NCBI RefSeq assembly: GCF_022965805.1
Contig: NC_133105.1
Span: 3,596,001-3,660,000 of the forward strand
Direction of reading: 5' to 3'
Origin: Primulina eburnea
Lineage: Eukaryota > Streptophyta > Magnoliopsida > Lamiales > Gesneriaceae
Length of the DNA: 64,000 nucleotides
Below, piece by piece: positions 35,601 to 47,149 of this stretch. How positions within the stretch are numbered: the first letter of the stretch is position 1; each line of letters starts with the position of its first letter. Below the pieces are notes generated by a model. It saw only the letters and a list, made by a program, of their open reading frames with translations, was not told where the DNA came from and searched no databases. The position numbers and the translations under genes were made by a program.

Positions 35601-35609
35601 GAGACAAAT

Positions 35610-36380
35610 TTTGTAAGAGCCACTGCTCGAGAGTCAAGATCCATAACAAATGGAAAGTGATATTAATGCCACAAGACCATATGCTTTCATTGGTTGAGAG
35701 GGATAGTCGGTCAAATAAAAAAAGCTCCAGCAATTTGCAATGATAAGATTTGTGCTTGTGCTTGTGCTTGCCCAATATTTTTGTAGTAACGTTTAGAAAT
35801 GATAATAGCACAAGATGTTTCATGACAATCTATGATCGATTTGAGGTTATAGAAACAGACTCAATCTATAATTCTACCAAAAAAGCAAAGCCTGTTTTGT
35901 TAGCTAGACAAACTGAAAAGAAAAGGATATAAGTTTTTTAAAGGGGGAATTTCAATATTGAGAGTGGAAAAGAGAAAAATGCAAAAAAAAATTTTGATAT
36001 CGTTCATTGTACGAGTCTCTCACCTATCACACACACAAGCAAAATAAGGCAAATACGATACTCATGCTCAACAGGTATAACAGTACAGGTGTTGCTATTC
36101 CACCAAGTTGATTAATTAGAACCCCAAATAATCATGGAAACACGTGAAAACTTGTTGCAATTGTTGGATGATACGAGAACTGTACTGATTTGCGATCTAC
36201 AACTGTTAACACCAAAAAAAAAACAGATACAATTTGAATTTTTTTAAAAAAACATACATATATGAATATTGTCGCGAATTAGCTCCTTTTGGACCGTCTT
36301 GAAATATAACAGTCCCTTTCAAAATCTATATGGATTAAAAATGAAAAAATTGAAATGTATAACAATTCCATCCATCAAAA
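35610..36380. other. Intergenic between convergent MYB-CC and GNA1 genes
   Basis: Contains the 3' UTRs of both genes, which converge here. No separate gene seen. Confidence 0.6.
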
Positions 36381-36389
36381 CTCATCTAG

Positions 36390-36863
36390 TCAAACATTAT
36401 ACTTCACCATCTGAATTTCCTTCTTCTTGAAACCACATTTTTCATAAAACGGTATGTTTTCAACACTGCAATCAAGAATCACCTTGTAACAACCCATAGC
36501 TCGAGCATGATCAGAGAGGAAATCAACGATTCTCTTCCCTAATTGCTTACCTCGAACAACAGAATCCACCACCACATCTTCAATATGCCCCACTTTTCCA
36601 CAATTCCTTATGAATTTCTTCTCGATAAACACACTCCCGGTGGCAACAATCATACCTGAATTATAGTCCTCAATCACGCATATAATATGTTCATCCCCAC
36701 ATTTAGCAAGTTCATGAAATCGTTCTATAAATGCCTCATGGGATATGGAATCACAAACTGTCAGCTGTTGAAGTAATTCAATGAAGCCTTTTTTTTGGTC
36801 CATGATCTCTAACTTTCTGACCTGAAACATATCTTCTTCTACGAAGGAGTTTGTTGTTTGCAT
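36390..36863 (-). CDS. GNA1: Glucosamine 6-phosphate N-acetyltransferase
   Basis: GNAT-fold enzyme that acetylates glucosamine 6-phosphate with acetyl-CoA, a step toward UDP-GlcNAc for glycoproteins and GPI anchors; in plants it acts at the ER/cytosol. It has 157 residues from ATG 36863. Motifs are RKLEIMDQKKGFIELLQQLT, HIEDVVVDSVVRGKQLGKRI (acetyl-CoA loop RGKQLGK), GCYKVILDCSVENIPFYEKC and the C-terminal IQMVKY, all diagnostic of GNA1. The frame stays open to an earlier ATG at 36890, but GTATGGGTGCAG just before GAAAAGATG looks like a splice acceptor. I therefore infer a leader intron and the start MQTTNSF. A still later ATG (36830, MFQVRKLE) aligns best with the shorter Arabidopsis protein. 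Confidence 0.93.
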   Translation of the reverse strand: MQTTNSFVEEDMFQVRKLEIMDQKKGFIELLQQLTVCDSISHEAFIERFHELAKCGDEHIICVIEDYNSGMIVATGSVFIEKKFIRNCGKVGHIEDVVVDSVVRGKQLGKRIVDFLSDHARAMGCYKVILDCSVENIPFYEKCGFKKKEIQMVKYNV

Positions 36864-37519
36864 CTTTTCCTGCACCCATACATCATACATGTACTCCTAA
36901 GCATTAATATAATAATATCCCAAGTAAAAGAAACAATTCCAGACCGCAAAGGTTGAATCTTGATTAATTTGAAGGAGTCACACAAAATTCAAATCGTCGA
37001 GATTCGAATTAATTCCATTCGGGTACCCGAAATTTTTCGGGCAGTGTCGGGTACCCAAAATATAAGGCACAAAAATATTCAGACAAAAAATGGGCCTCCA
37101 TATAGCACAGAGCCGTATAGCACATAGCCGAATGGACACAGCTTCAGTGTGTCTATGCTAGAAATGCCAAAATCAAGTGCGGAAAAACAAGAAATACATC
37201 AGAAATTGATATGTCGAGAAAAGATTCGGATACAAGATCTGGAACATGATGGAGATACTACAATCTGAGACATAATTATTGATAAGTTGCATCACTCATG
37301 TTCCAAGATTAACAAAGCTAAAAGATTACAATTCTAATGCTTATGGAGATAGCAGAAACGTACAGAGAGCGCGATCGGCAAAACGTCGTCGTTGCAACCA
37401 AGGTATCCAAATGTACAGGTTTTAATAATATAAAGCTATCTTGGACGACTACTGTGGATCTTGGCTCTGCAGAACTTGTGTGATGAGATATGTACGGAGG
37501 GATCAAAATTCAAGTTGAA

Positions 37520-39660
37520 TTTCCTCGAAAACAAATAAATAAATCGAATTAAAAATCATTTTTAAAAAAAAAAATTGGCAGTAAGAGTAGAGAAAGTGAA
37601 AATATGTTATTGGTTGAGATTTTTATTATTCACTTTAATAATTATGCGAATTATTTTTTAAACGTATATATATTTTAAATTAATTTGATGAGAAATTATT
37701 TTAATTGAAAATATAATTGATTTACATTATTAAAATCAACTTAATTTTTTTTTATTTTTGCACATATATATAATTGATTTTATGAGTATTTAAAATATTA
37801 AAAGTTGATTGAAAACAAATATTAGCTGGAAAAAACAATCAAATCGACATATTCGTTCGAAAAATACAAAAATTTGTGTGAGACGGTCTCACGGGTCGTA
37901 TTTTGTGAGACGAATCTTTTATTTAGGTCATCTATGAAAAATTATTACTTTTTATACTAAGAGTATTATTTTTTATTGTGAATATCGGTAGCGTTGACCC
38001 GTCTCTCAGATAAAGATTCGTGAGATCATTTCACAAGAGACATACTCTTCGAAAAATACAGAAGAAGCACTATCATACAGAAAAAGCTATGCTACGCGGG
38101 TGATTTTCATTCGGTATAGCACATGTGAACCCGCACAAAATGCATGGTGGATTCGTATAGACCTCATGTCCGATGCATGGTGGATGTTTACCCGATGTAG
38201 GACGCCCTTTCTCCGCATATCACAATACACACTACAGGAGCAGCAAGCTTGCTCTTAATGCATCGACGTATGCACCTTTGCGGCTTTGCGCGTGTTTCAA
38301 ATACCGCATATTACATATTTATTTATAAGTGAATTATATTTATATTTTTTGTTAAATGTATTCCTTTTGATTTTATTTATTTTTAAAATATTAACATCAT
38401 TTATTATTTCATTTTTCTTTTCTTGATCCATTCATCCGTTACTTTCTTTTGTTGATTTACAAAAAATATAATTAAATGTAATGTATTTTCATGTTAACAA
38501 AAAAATTTATATTTTTTAAAAGGTAATCATTGCTTTATATATATTAATGTGAGCTTCTTTTTAAATGAATGATTTTACAAAAAAAAATAATTAAATGATA
38601 AATTGATAAATAAAATTTTATTTTAAGATACTAAGATTGTTAAGCTTCATATTTCTTTTTATTGGACATTATGATTAATGGAAAGAATTGAGTTTTCTAT
38701 CTTATGACAAAATAAGAAATATGTTATAAAATTATTAAAACAAGCATGAAACATCTTTTGATTTGGGAAAAAAAGAGAATAAAGCATATATTAAAAGTAT
38801 ATATCGATTTAATTTATAATTGTTTAATTCTTATTTATGTTTTATTTTATATTTATGAATGTCAACAAATTTAATGATTATTAGTAGTTTTTGACAATCT
38901 AATTTAGGAATTGAGAAAGATAGAGAATATTTATAAAATAATAGAGTGTAAATATCATTATCGTTATCTATATTATATTATAAAATATATCATTAAAAAC
39001 TAATGTTTATTGTTGTACATTTATCTGACAAACATGATTTGCATACTATTGTGTTAATATAAGAGTTCATCCAGTATATATCAAAGAGCAGTTGCTGTGA
39101 GTTGCGACATCATAACAATATATATCATCAAAAGCCCTGAATTAGGCCAATTTTCATTTTTTTCCTCACAAAATCAAACTCACAAACTACAATAGATACT
39201 CGTCCGTATAAATGTGAAAGATTTTAGACTGAAAAGGATAAGGGTTTACTACTGCAAAATCGACATCAAAGGTGGAGCGAATCAAGGGAGAAAGTGAAAC
39301 TATCATTTTGGAGCATATATATATCATTTTACAGTTGCTGATATGAAATAGAAATTGTGTACGTAGAAGTTTTTTCCATTGACGTAGGATTAAGTTTTTA
39401 GTCCTTTCATGGCCAATATGTCAATTCGTTTGCTGTTATAAATCTATAATCTCAACTTTTTTCTGAGAGATGTGTATACTGTATACAACTTAATTATATA
39501 TAAATATATCTTATACTTGATGAGCAGTACTTGTTGATACGCCCTCGTTGGAAATTCATGGTTATTTTCGATTTCAAGCTATCGAACAACAATTAGTGAA
39601 GAAAAATTACTTAATTAGGTCGTTTAGGGACCTCGGAAAATTTGATTTTCGGCTATCGGT
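37520..39660. other. Intergenic, AT-rich, one repeat copy
   Basis: No gene seen. It contains a dispersed repeat at 37869-38047 and, near 38140-38190, a twice-repeated GCATGGTGGAT phrase. The 5' leader of GNA1 probably lies at about 37300-37520, just before this stretch. Confidence 0.55.
37869..38047 (+). repeat. Dispersed ~180-bp repeat, copy 5
   Basis: A copy with GTGAGACGGTCTCACGGGTC at its left and CACAAGAGACATACTC at its right end. It is flanked by TTCGAAAAATACA at 37856-37868 and 38048-38060, a 13-bp perfect duplication. Confidence 0.87.
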
Positions 39661-39671
39661 GAGTGAAGTAA

Positions 39672-40074
39672 GGCCATCTCCAATCCACCGCACTACATTC
39701 TGCACTACATTCTGCACTACATTGGTGTTACACTAAAATCATCTTCAACCACATTGCACTACATTTTACACTACAATAGAATATTCCAAGAATATTCTTT
39801 TTTTTTTTCAATATTAATATTTCTGTTTTATGTTAATCATTTATAATTTGATAATATAATGATAATTAAATATTATAATTTATATATTAAATTAATCAAA
39901 TTAAAAACTAAAAAAAAAACAAAAAAAAAATAAAAAGAAAATTGTGCTGCGCCACATGTGGAGCATTTTCTAGTGCTGCTCCAATCCAGCGCCAGTTTTG
40001 GTGCTGGATTGGAGTGAAAAATCATGGCACCACAATGGTGCCACACCATTGTGGTGCCATGATTGGAGATGGTC
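39672..40074. mobile_element. Tourist-like MITE (Harbinger type), 403 bp
   Basis: The ends GGCCATCTCCAATC and GATTGGAGATGGTC are inverted with one mismatch and are flanked on each side by TAA (39669-39671 and 40075-40077). A 3-bp TWA target duplication and G-rich inverted ends define Tourist/Harbinger MITEs. The interior is AT-rich with CACTACATT repeats at the left. Near the right end is a perfect 18-bp-arm hairpin (40021-40038 with 40046-40063). No coding capacity. Confidence 0.85.
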
Positions 40075-40599
40075 TAATGGATTTCGATCATATTTTTTTA
40101 AAAAAAAAAAATGGGTTAAACAAAAACATGGGAAGTTGGTTCCAAAAACTGAGTAATATCAGAAGTTTAATGGTGTGTTAAACTCTTAATTGCGCGCGAA
40201 TCTGACTACATGGAATTGACTGCCATGTTGTCAAGATGCAATCTTTTTTTTTATCAGGTTTCATGGTAATCTAAAGAATAATGGAGATTGACTTGTTTAT
40301 GTTATATTATCATATGGATTTTTCAGAAGGAAAAAATAAAACTTAACTTAAAAATTGTACTGAATAATATCGTAAAAACAAAAAAAAAATACCCATCTTC
40401 AAAGAATGCATATTTTTTCTTTGTTTGTTTTGTATTTGCACATCACACAACAAGAAATATCACTGGCCAGAGAAAGTGAAAAGTATATAAGAAAATGAGT
40501 AGCATGCATTCTTCAAGAATTTGATTAATAATTATCTTCAACAGTATAAAAGAAGAAGATTTTATTTCTTCAACCCGAAAAAAATGGACGAACTCACAA

Positions 40600-41124
40600 T
40601 CAACAACTATTCTCTATTCTGAATCGGGTAGAAGTAGCTCTCCTGGCTTCTTCAATCAAAGCTGCTCTTGCAGACATGATGCTACTGTTAACCAGACTAG
40701 AATCAAACGCCGTGCAATCGGTCCAATCCTTGAGCAAATCCTCCTGCCCCCACATATCCGGTATCCAAACCCGACCCGCTACCTCAACCCGGTGCCTCTT
40801 CAGCCTCTCGCGCCCGCTGCAACCCTCGTGATCTGTGGTTTCTTCGCTGTAATCTGGTGCTATGATACTCGTGATTTTTGGCGCTTCCTCCTTGTCCTTG
40901 GAAAATCTAGCGCTTGATGGTGAAGACGGCAACGTCAATACCGGTGGGTGAGTAATTACTACCTCTTCATCTGACTTGATCTTCTTCGACGAAATAGACT
41001 TCTCTAGTTTGAAATCCTGTGGATCCGTCGTTGCTCGATTGAATCCAGGATTTTTTTCCATTTTTTTGCGTGAATCATTTGAGAACTGAAGAGGCATGAT
41101 AGCGGATTGTTTACCTTTATGCAT
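40600..41124 (-). CDS. Plant-specific small protein of unknown function (WGQE/SARAAL motif)
   Basis: Single-exon ORF of 174 residues. I recognise a conserved C-terminal block of a plant-only family but know no function. It reads [20 protein letters not shown], then [22 protein letters not shown] and a terminal RIENSC. The N-terminal two thirds is Ser/Lys-rich and low in order, with [18 protein letters not shown]. There is no signal peptide or membrane segment. The start at [10 protein letters not shown] is the first ATG of the frame; a second at MPLQFSN is possible. Confidence 0.78.
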   Translation of the reverse strand: MHKGKQSAIMPLQFSNDSRKKMEKNPGFNRATTDPQDFKLEKSISSKKIKSDEEVVITHPPVLTLPSSPSSARFSKDKEEAPKITSIIAPDYSEETTDHEGCSGRERLKRHRVEVAGRVWIPDMWGQEDLLKDWTDCTAFDSSLVNSSIMSARAALIEEARRATSTRFRIENSC

Positions 41125-41129
41125 GGGAT

Positions 41130-43780
41130 CGAACAGATTTGAGATTTCAAGCCGTGCTCACGAATCCGAATGAGAGAAATTTATCAAGTTCGGGGGAATT
41201 CAAGGAGATTGCTTATGGGAACGAATGGGAATGTCTGTTACACGTCAATGGAAAGTGTAACTTTTTGTATGGTAGGCGACAAGTATACGTGTCTTTTTCT
41301 GAGATTTTGGATTCCAATTTGTGTGGTTTCATTTTCTGCTGCCATTTGATCTAATTTGCTACTTGTTCTTTGTCCTCACTCTTCATATTGAATCTCACTC
41401 TCGATTTTTATTTTTATTTTTTAAAAAAAAAAACTACTTTTTCTAAAAATATTACATTATTGAGAAATTTCTATTTTAGGAAATTGTAATTAAGGGTAAA
41501 AATTCTTCTATTTGAGATATGAGAATTAATATTCAATTTGGACTACGTACAGATCAATAATCATTTCCTCACAATCATATCATCATATAAGTTCAAGAAC
41601 ATTGATATAGAGTCATTTCTGATGCTTGCTCTTTTACTAATTAGCTATAGTTAATGAGAACGATGCAATTCAGAACTTTTAAAATTGTATAGCAACTCAC
41701 GAATCATGTTTCGATTGTTCTATCTAGCAGAGACAATTATTTTATACAACATATACAATTTCAAATTTTTTAATACCTAAAAATTCCTTATAATATGAGT
41801 TTGCCATAATTCAATGTATATTTTCAAGAATATTTATATTTATACATTCAAAATTATATATCAAACCCCACAATGGGACAAACCCCTTTGGAATTTTGTG
41901 AGCGATGAAAAGAGAAAATGAGACGTATTTTTCATTAGAAAGGATTTTTTGTGGGTGTGTGAGGTTGATGTTGATCTGTATTTATTGAGCAATTTTGGAC
42001 CAATAATGATGGGGAATTTGATTATATATACAAGAATATAAGAGCATTTGTTGTTACAAAACTATTGCATAGATGCATCAAATCATTAAATGAAAGATGT
42101 GACTTGTTTGGAAGCAAACTTCACCGAGATATTGTCGAAAATGAATTTGAAATATTATATCTTTTATTATTATTATTATTATTATATAATTATTATTATT
42201 ATTAAATATATACAAATGGGCAGTGATGTTTTTGCATTATATCGTTTTGGCTCCACCACTTTAAATTTTCCTTCAATTATTTAATTAATGTCTTGAACTA
42301 CCTACCTACCTACCTCGCAAATTGTCCCACAGGCACAACTAATTAAGTCCGGCGACTTGACTCGCCCTTTGGTCGATGTATCTTTTAATCTAAAATATTT
42401 TGTATGCTTGTTTCTAGAAATTTCTTCCTTTTAACTACTACGTTTCAAATGGACTAAAATTAAATTTTACACACATTAGCATGCATGAATCTGTCAAAAA
42501 TTTGCTTTCATTGCTAGAAATACGATTCAGCCAAGCTCTCACGTTGATATTTGTCTACCATCGTATTATAATCATTATCTGAAATGATTCTGATACGAGA
42601 GTCCACTAATTTATCTATATCGCGTTTATCGTTCTACAAGATTGGATGAATATTAGACAAGTTCATATTGATCTCTGAGAATTTGAATTGTACATTATTG
42701 TAAAATAATACTAGAGTACGACGAATTTTCTTTTAAAAATAGTTGATATTTACCAATCACCATTTATTGAGACCCTAACTCATTAACGTGAAAAAGATTC
42801 GTGGAAGAAAAGTAATTAAAATAACAACTATAGTTGCATATGAAAAAATAAATTTTTCAAGTTGAAGTTGATCAAAACTTAACTGTAATCAACGGTGTCA
42901 AAGAAAAATATTGAACTGATTCGATATGCTATCGATCGAGAAGAAATAGTTGAACATCTTGACTATGAAAATTTAGTGAATACTTTTGCTGTCAAAACGG
43001 AAAGAAGTGTGATATTTAAGTGATTATTTAGAGATTTTTGTTTTTTTTTTTTTTTTATTTCATTGCATATATTTTTCACTTTTTATGTGATGGTTTAGTC
43101 TATATTGTATATTGTCTGTTATTTAAAGTTACCACATTATAAATATTAATCATATTTCATTTTTGTTAGAGAGCTTAATTTTTGAATATTTTTTCATATT
43201 TCATTTTTTTGAGAGCCTAATTTTTTTTGAATCTGCCTCCGGCCCATAAATTATTGGGTACGGCCCAGGGTGGCACCATGTTTCTTTCTCGTGGTTCTAC
43301 CATACAAGTTAATGCATTGTCATTAACTACGGGGCTTTCGAGTGTATACACGTGTGTGTACGTGCATGTCGGGGAAAAATTATATAATCCATTATGTTAA
43401 ATCATAAATAATTTTCCATGTAACAAAGATAGAGAATTGAGAATGTGATAACATTCGATGCAAGGACTATAACTCATATATAGATAATGTTTATCATTTT
43501 CTTATGATATTTATATTTTAGTTCATCATATAAATAGAAATTACACTTATGTCTCTATATATTGAATATCAACAATCTATCAGATACATTAAATGTCGAT
43601 AGTCAAAAATTTAACCAATCATTTTAATTTTTAATTTAATTTAACTTAATAAACAATCCACGACACATAGTTATTTAATTTAATTTAACTTAATAAACAA
43701 TCCATGTAACTTAATAAAATTTATCTAACAGTGCATGCATGTGTTGATGCATGACAAGAAAACACGATTTTGTATTGGAA
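41130..43780. other. Intergenic, AT-rich
   Basis: No gene seen. It contains TTA/ATT microsatellites at about 42163-42203 and a short TACC repeat (CTACCTACCTACC) near 42300. Confidence 0.55.
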
Positions 43781-43788
43781 CCGGATCA

Positions 43789-44162
43789 TCTCTTACTATT
43801 TATTAAGGTTGAGTAGGTTAGAGTAACTTCCTTGGTCTGTTTTTTAAAATACCTAAAATACCCTTCACCCCCACTCTCTACATTACTAATTATATATATT
43901 AATAAAGTGTTAAAAATTAAAAACAAGTCACATGTAGTTTAGTTGATAAAGCCTATGTTTCTTAATCATGAGGTTGTGGGTTCAATTTTTGCTTGGGTCT
44001 TTTTTATTCTTTTTTAAGTTAATTTTTTAGTTCATATATCAAAATTATAATTTAGCCACTCATTATTTCTTATAAATATATTTTGATCCTCATTTAAATA
44101 TAAATCAAATAAATTATAAAAACATATCGTACAAGCACGCAACGCGTGCGTCGTTGTACTAG
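43789..44162 (+). mobile_element. Non-autonomous Helitron, 374 bp
   Basis: It begins TCTCTTACTATTTATTAAG and ends CTAG, inserted between A (43788) and T (44163), as Helitrons do. A GC hairpin GCACGC-AAC-GCGTGC (44135-44149) stands about 10 bp before the 3' end. There is no Rep/helicase coding. The interior has a tRNA-like stretch with an A-box-like TAGTTTAGTTGATAAAGC (43935) and a B-box-like GTGGGTTCAATTT (43977). A 5'-shortened relative lies at about 53600-53851. Confidence 0.75.
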
Positions 44163-44169
44163 TATCTAA

Positions 44170-45150
44170 TAAAAATTAATCGCTAATTTGAGACTATAGA
44201 TATTAAATTTTGTCTTAAACAATGTAACCCTCATGATTTTCAGAAAATAACGCAGATTTTTTTTAAAGGGCCGAATTTTGGAGCCCGAAACATGTAACGA
44301 CTCAGAACATAAAAATTATGCAGATATATTTTTTGAAAATAACATCTCCATAGTACGTAAAATAAACTCCTCAAAGTCATAATCCCAACAAATAATTTCA
44401 TCGAACTATTTATAAAACTTGACCATCTATGCATAAAATAAAATCCAAAATCTGTAATTGGTAGAGACGCCCAACTAGAAAGACGAAACTCAGAACTCGT
44501 ATCAATCATGACTTAACCACGTTATATAAAAACTCTGATTCATCTTGGTAAATATCACGTAGACACATGTTATACGACAATTTACTTTCCGAACAATCGA
44601 GGCTAATTCAAATAAGACGACTCGGGATTTTGACTATTAAAATGAAAGGGATAATTTACACCACATATATACACACAACAAGACTCGGGATCTTGTTGGA
44701 GCCATCACCCAAGCGACGTCGCGGATCCACCGTCCATGACACTTGGACGAAAGCTCGGGTGGCCAGTTATTTTTTAAAAAAATATATGTAAATTTTATAT
44801 AATTTTGGATATATATCCGGATAGATCAACTTAAAATGTTAAAAGATTCTAAAATTTAAAGTTTTATTCCGGACAGAGTCATATTCTTAACTATACTTAA
44901 AAATATAAATATATTATTCTCATTTCAAACATAATTATATTATACTATGTGTGTCTCGATGACTAATATCAATAATATTTTGCCAATTTTTAAATAATCG
45001 AATGTAGTTTTTTTTTTTAAGAAGAATTCATTTACATAACAACTACTTTATGAAATTAAATGTGTAATTTGAAATCTTCCCCTACACCAGAAGAATTCAT
45101 TCAAATGTTGACGTCGGGTACACCAGCCTGCACGTATACACCGTCACTGC
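44170..45150. other. Intergenic, AT-rich with one GC-richer patch
   Basis: No gene. At 44680-44765 there is a short GC-richer stretch containing CAAGCGACGTCGCGGATCC, which I could not assign. Confidence 0.5.
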
Positions 45151-45883
45151 GTGTATTTTGTCACAGTTTGAAATACATTTGTCTCGCATAAAAAAGCTTG
45201 ACCATTTCCATCCCAGCCCCCACCATCCAGCGAATCAGATACCTGCCCTTCGCGACCCTTTTCTTCCTTTCACGAGAAATCGTTGCCTTTTGATTCTCGT
45301 ACTACTTGTGATTTTGATGCCATATTTACAAGATTGCTCGATTTTATTCCGGATTTGGTCTATCGGCGTTTGATTCTTCTGGTAACTACCTTGTTTACTG
45401 TAATTGTTCCTGATTCATAAATAGAAACGAGGGCTATGCTGGTGTTTGTGTGATTTCTTGAAGCTATGATTCAGGATTAAATGCGGAGAAACTTGATGGC
45501 TTCTATTTGATTGGGGATGAAAATTTATGCCTTTGGCAAATATTCAGGAGATAAGGGGCGTTTGATACTGTGCTTTATTATTCTTTTGGTCTGAATTGGA
45601 TAATTAATTTGTTTTCCTGAATATTCAGAGTATTGGATCATTTCTTGGAAATTACTGGGTGCAGATAGAATATTCTGAACTTGCTCGAAAATATTGACTT
45701 CGAGCAATACAGGAAGTTGAGGCAGACTGTTGTGAGTTATGATTTGATGCTAGGTTTGAAAAGCGTGATTAGTAATTTTGTGTATTTGGTCAATTTGGCC
45801 CACACCTTAAAAGTTCAGCGATTTGACTGAGTTTGGAATAATAGAGACTTTTTACAGTTCTACACTTGCTTGTTTGATTTCAC

Positions 45884-47143
45884 ATGGAGTTTCTTCCGGT
45901 TGAGGTCGTTGGTAACATATTATCACAGCTTGGGACTGCTCGGGATGTCGTAATTGCATCTGCGACTTGCCGGAAATGGCAAGAGGCTTGGAGGAATCAT
46001 CTCCATGCACTTTCATTTGATTCAAGTGATTGGCCTTTGTATCACGAGTTTTCCACGAGTAGACTTGAGATACTTATTACTCAAACAATTCTCCAAACCA
46101 ACGGACTGCAATCTCTTTCTATCATTATGGATGACGTGGATGAATTCTCTGCCGCCCCTGTTATTGCGTGGCTCATGTACACTAGGGAAACATTGCGCCA
46201 CTTACGATACAATGTAAGGACAACTCCCAACATCAACATTCTCGAAAAATGTGGTAGACAGAAGCTTGAAATCTTGGCTTTGTCTCACAATACTATTACC
46301 GGAGTTGAACCGAGTTATCAGAAATTGCCTTGCCTGCGATCTCTTTCTCTGAGTTATGTCAGTATATCGGCTTTGGATCTGAGTCTTCTTCTTACCATTT
46401 GTCCCAAGATTGAATCTTTGACCTTAATTAGTCTCGATATTGTCATGTCAGATCTGCAAGCAACAATGGACCTGAGCAGTAACTCGTTAAAGGATATTTT
46501 TGTTGAGGCGATCAGCTTGGATAAATTTATTCTGGAAGCTGACAGCTTAGAGAAGTTGCACTTGAAAGATTGTACGCTTGAAGTTTTCGAGCTTGTTGGC
46601 AAGGGGATGTTGAGATTCTTGAAGATTGATGATGTTAGTGTAATTCATCTCGATATTGGTGAGAATGCTGAGAATCTGGAGGTAGTGGATGTGAGCAATT
46701 TCACAATCATGTGGGCAAAGTTTCACCACATGATCTCACGGTCACCGAAGTTGAAAAAACTTAGACTTTGGGGTGTTGTATTTGATGACGAGGATGAGAT
46801 TGTTGATATGGAGACTATTTCTTCATGTTTTCCATTACTGAATCATCTATCCCTGAACTATGATCTTAAAGAGGCGGCGGTGCAGTATGGTTTACAAGGT
46901 TCGTTTGTTTTAGATAATGTGATTTTGTTGGAACTTGGGTGGACGGTGATAAGCGACCTTTTTGCAATGTGGGTTTCGGGACTTCTTGAAAAGTGCCCTC
47001 ATCTCAAAAAGTTGGTCATCCATGGGGTCGTGTCAGAGACCAAAACCCACGAAGAGTGCAACATGTTAGCCAACTTTACTTCATCTATTGTAAGACTTAT
47101 GCGGAAATACCTACACATAGAGGTTAAATTTGAATATGAGTAG
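45884..47143 (+). CDS. F-box/LRR protein, At1g67190-like
   Basis: Single-exon ORF of 419 residues, the length I recall for the Arabidopsis At1g67190 family. The F-box is at residues 1-45 (MEFLPVEVVGNILSQLGTAR, CRKWQEAWR). It is followed by irregular leucine-rich repeats (LRSLSLSYVSISALDLSLL, LEKLHLKDCTLEVFELVGKG, LKKLRLWGVVFDDEDEIVDM, LLNHLSLNYD, LKKLVIHG). It would bridge an SKP1-type adaptor to an unknown substrate in an SCF ubiquitin ligase. The preceding 700 bp probably includes a leader intron, with a candidate donor at TTCTG/GTAACT (45381), so the ATG lies in the second exon. Confidence 0.92.
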   Translation: MEFLPVEVVGNILSQLGTARDVVIASATCRKWQEAWRNHLHALSFDSSDWPLYHEFSTSRLEILITQTILQTNGLQSLSIIMDDVDEFSAAPVIAWLMYTRETLRHLRYNVRTTPNINILEKCGRQKLEILALSHNTITGVEPSYQKLPCLRSLSLSYVSISALDLSLLLTICPKIESLTLISLDIVMSDLQATMDLSSNSLKDIFVEAISLDKFILEADSLEKLHLKDCTLEVFELVGKGMLRFLKIDDVSVIHLDIGENAENLEVVDVSNFTIMWAKFHHMISRSPKLKKLRLWGVVFDDEDEIVDMETISSCFPLLNHLSLNYDLKEAAVQYGLQGSFVLDNVILLELGWTVISDLFAMWVSGLLEKCPHLKKLVIHGVVSETKTHEECNMLANFTSSIVRLMRKYLHIEVKFEYE

Positions 47144-47149
47144 CTTTGT

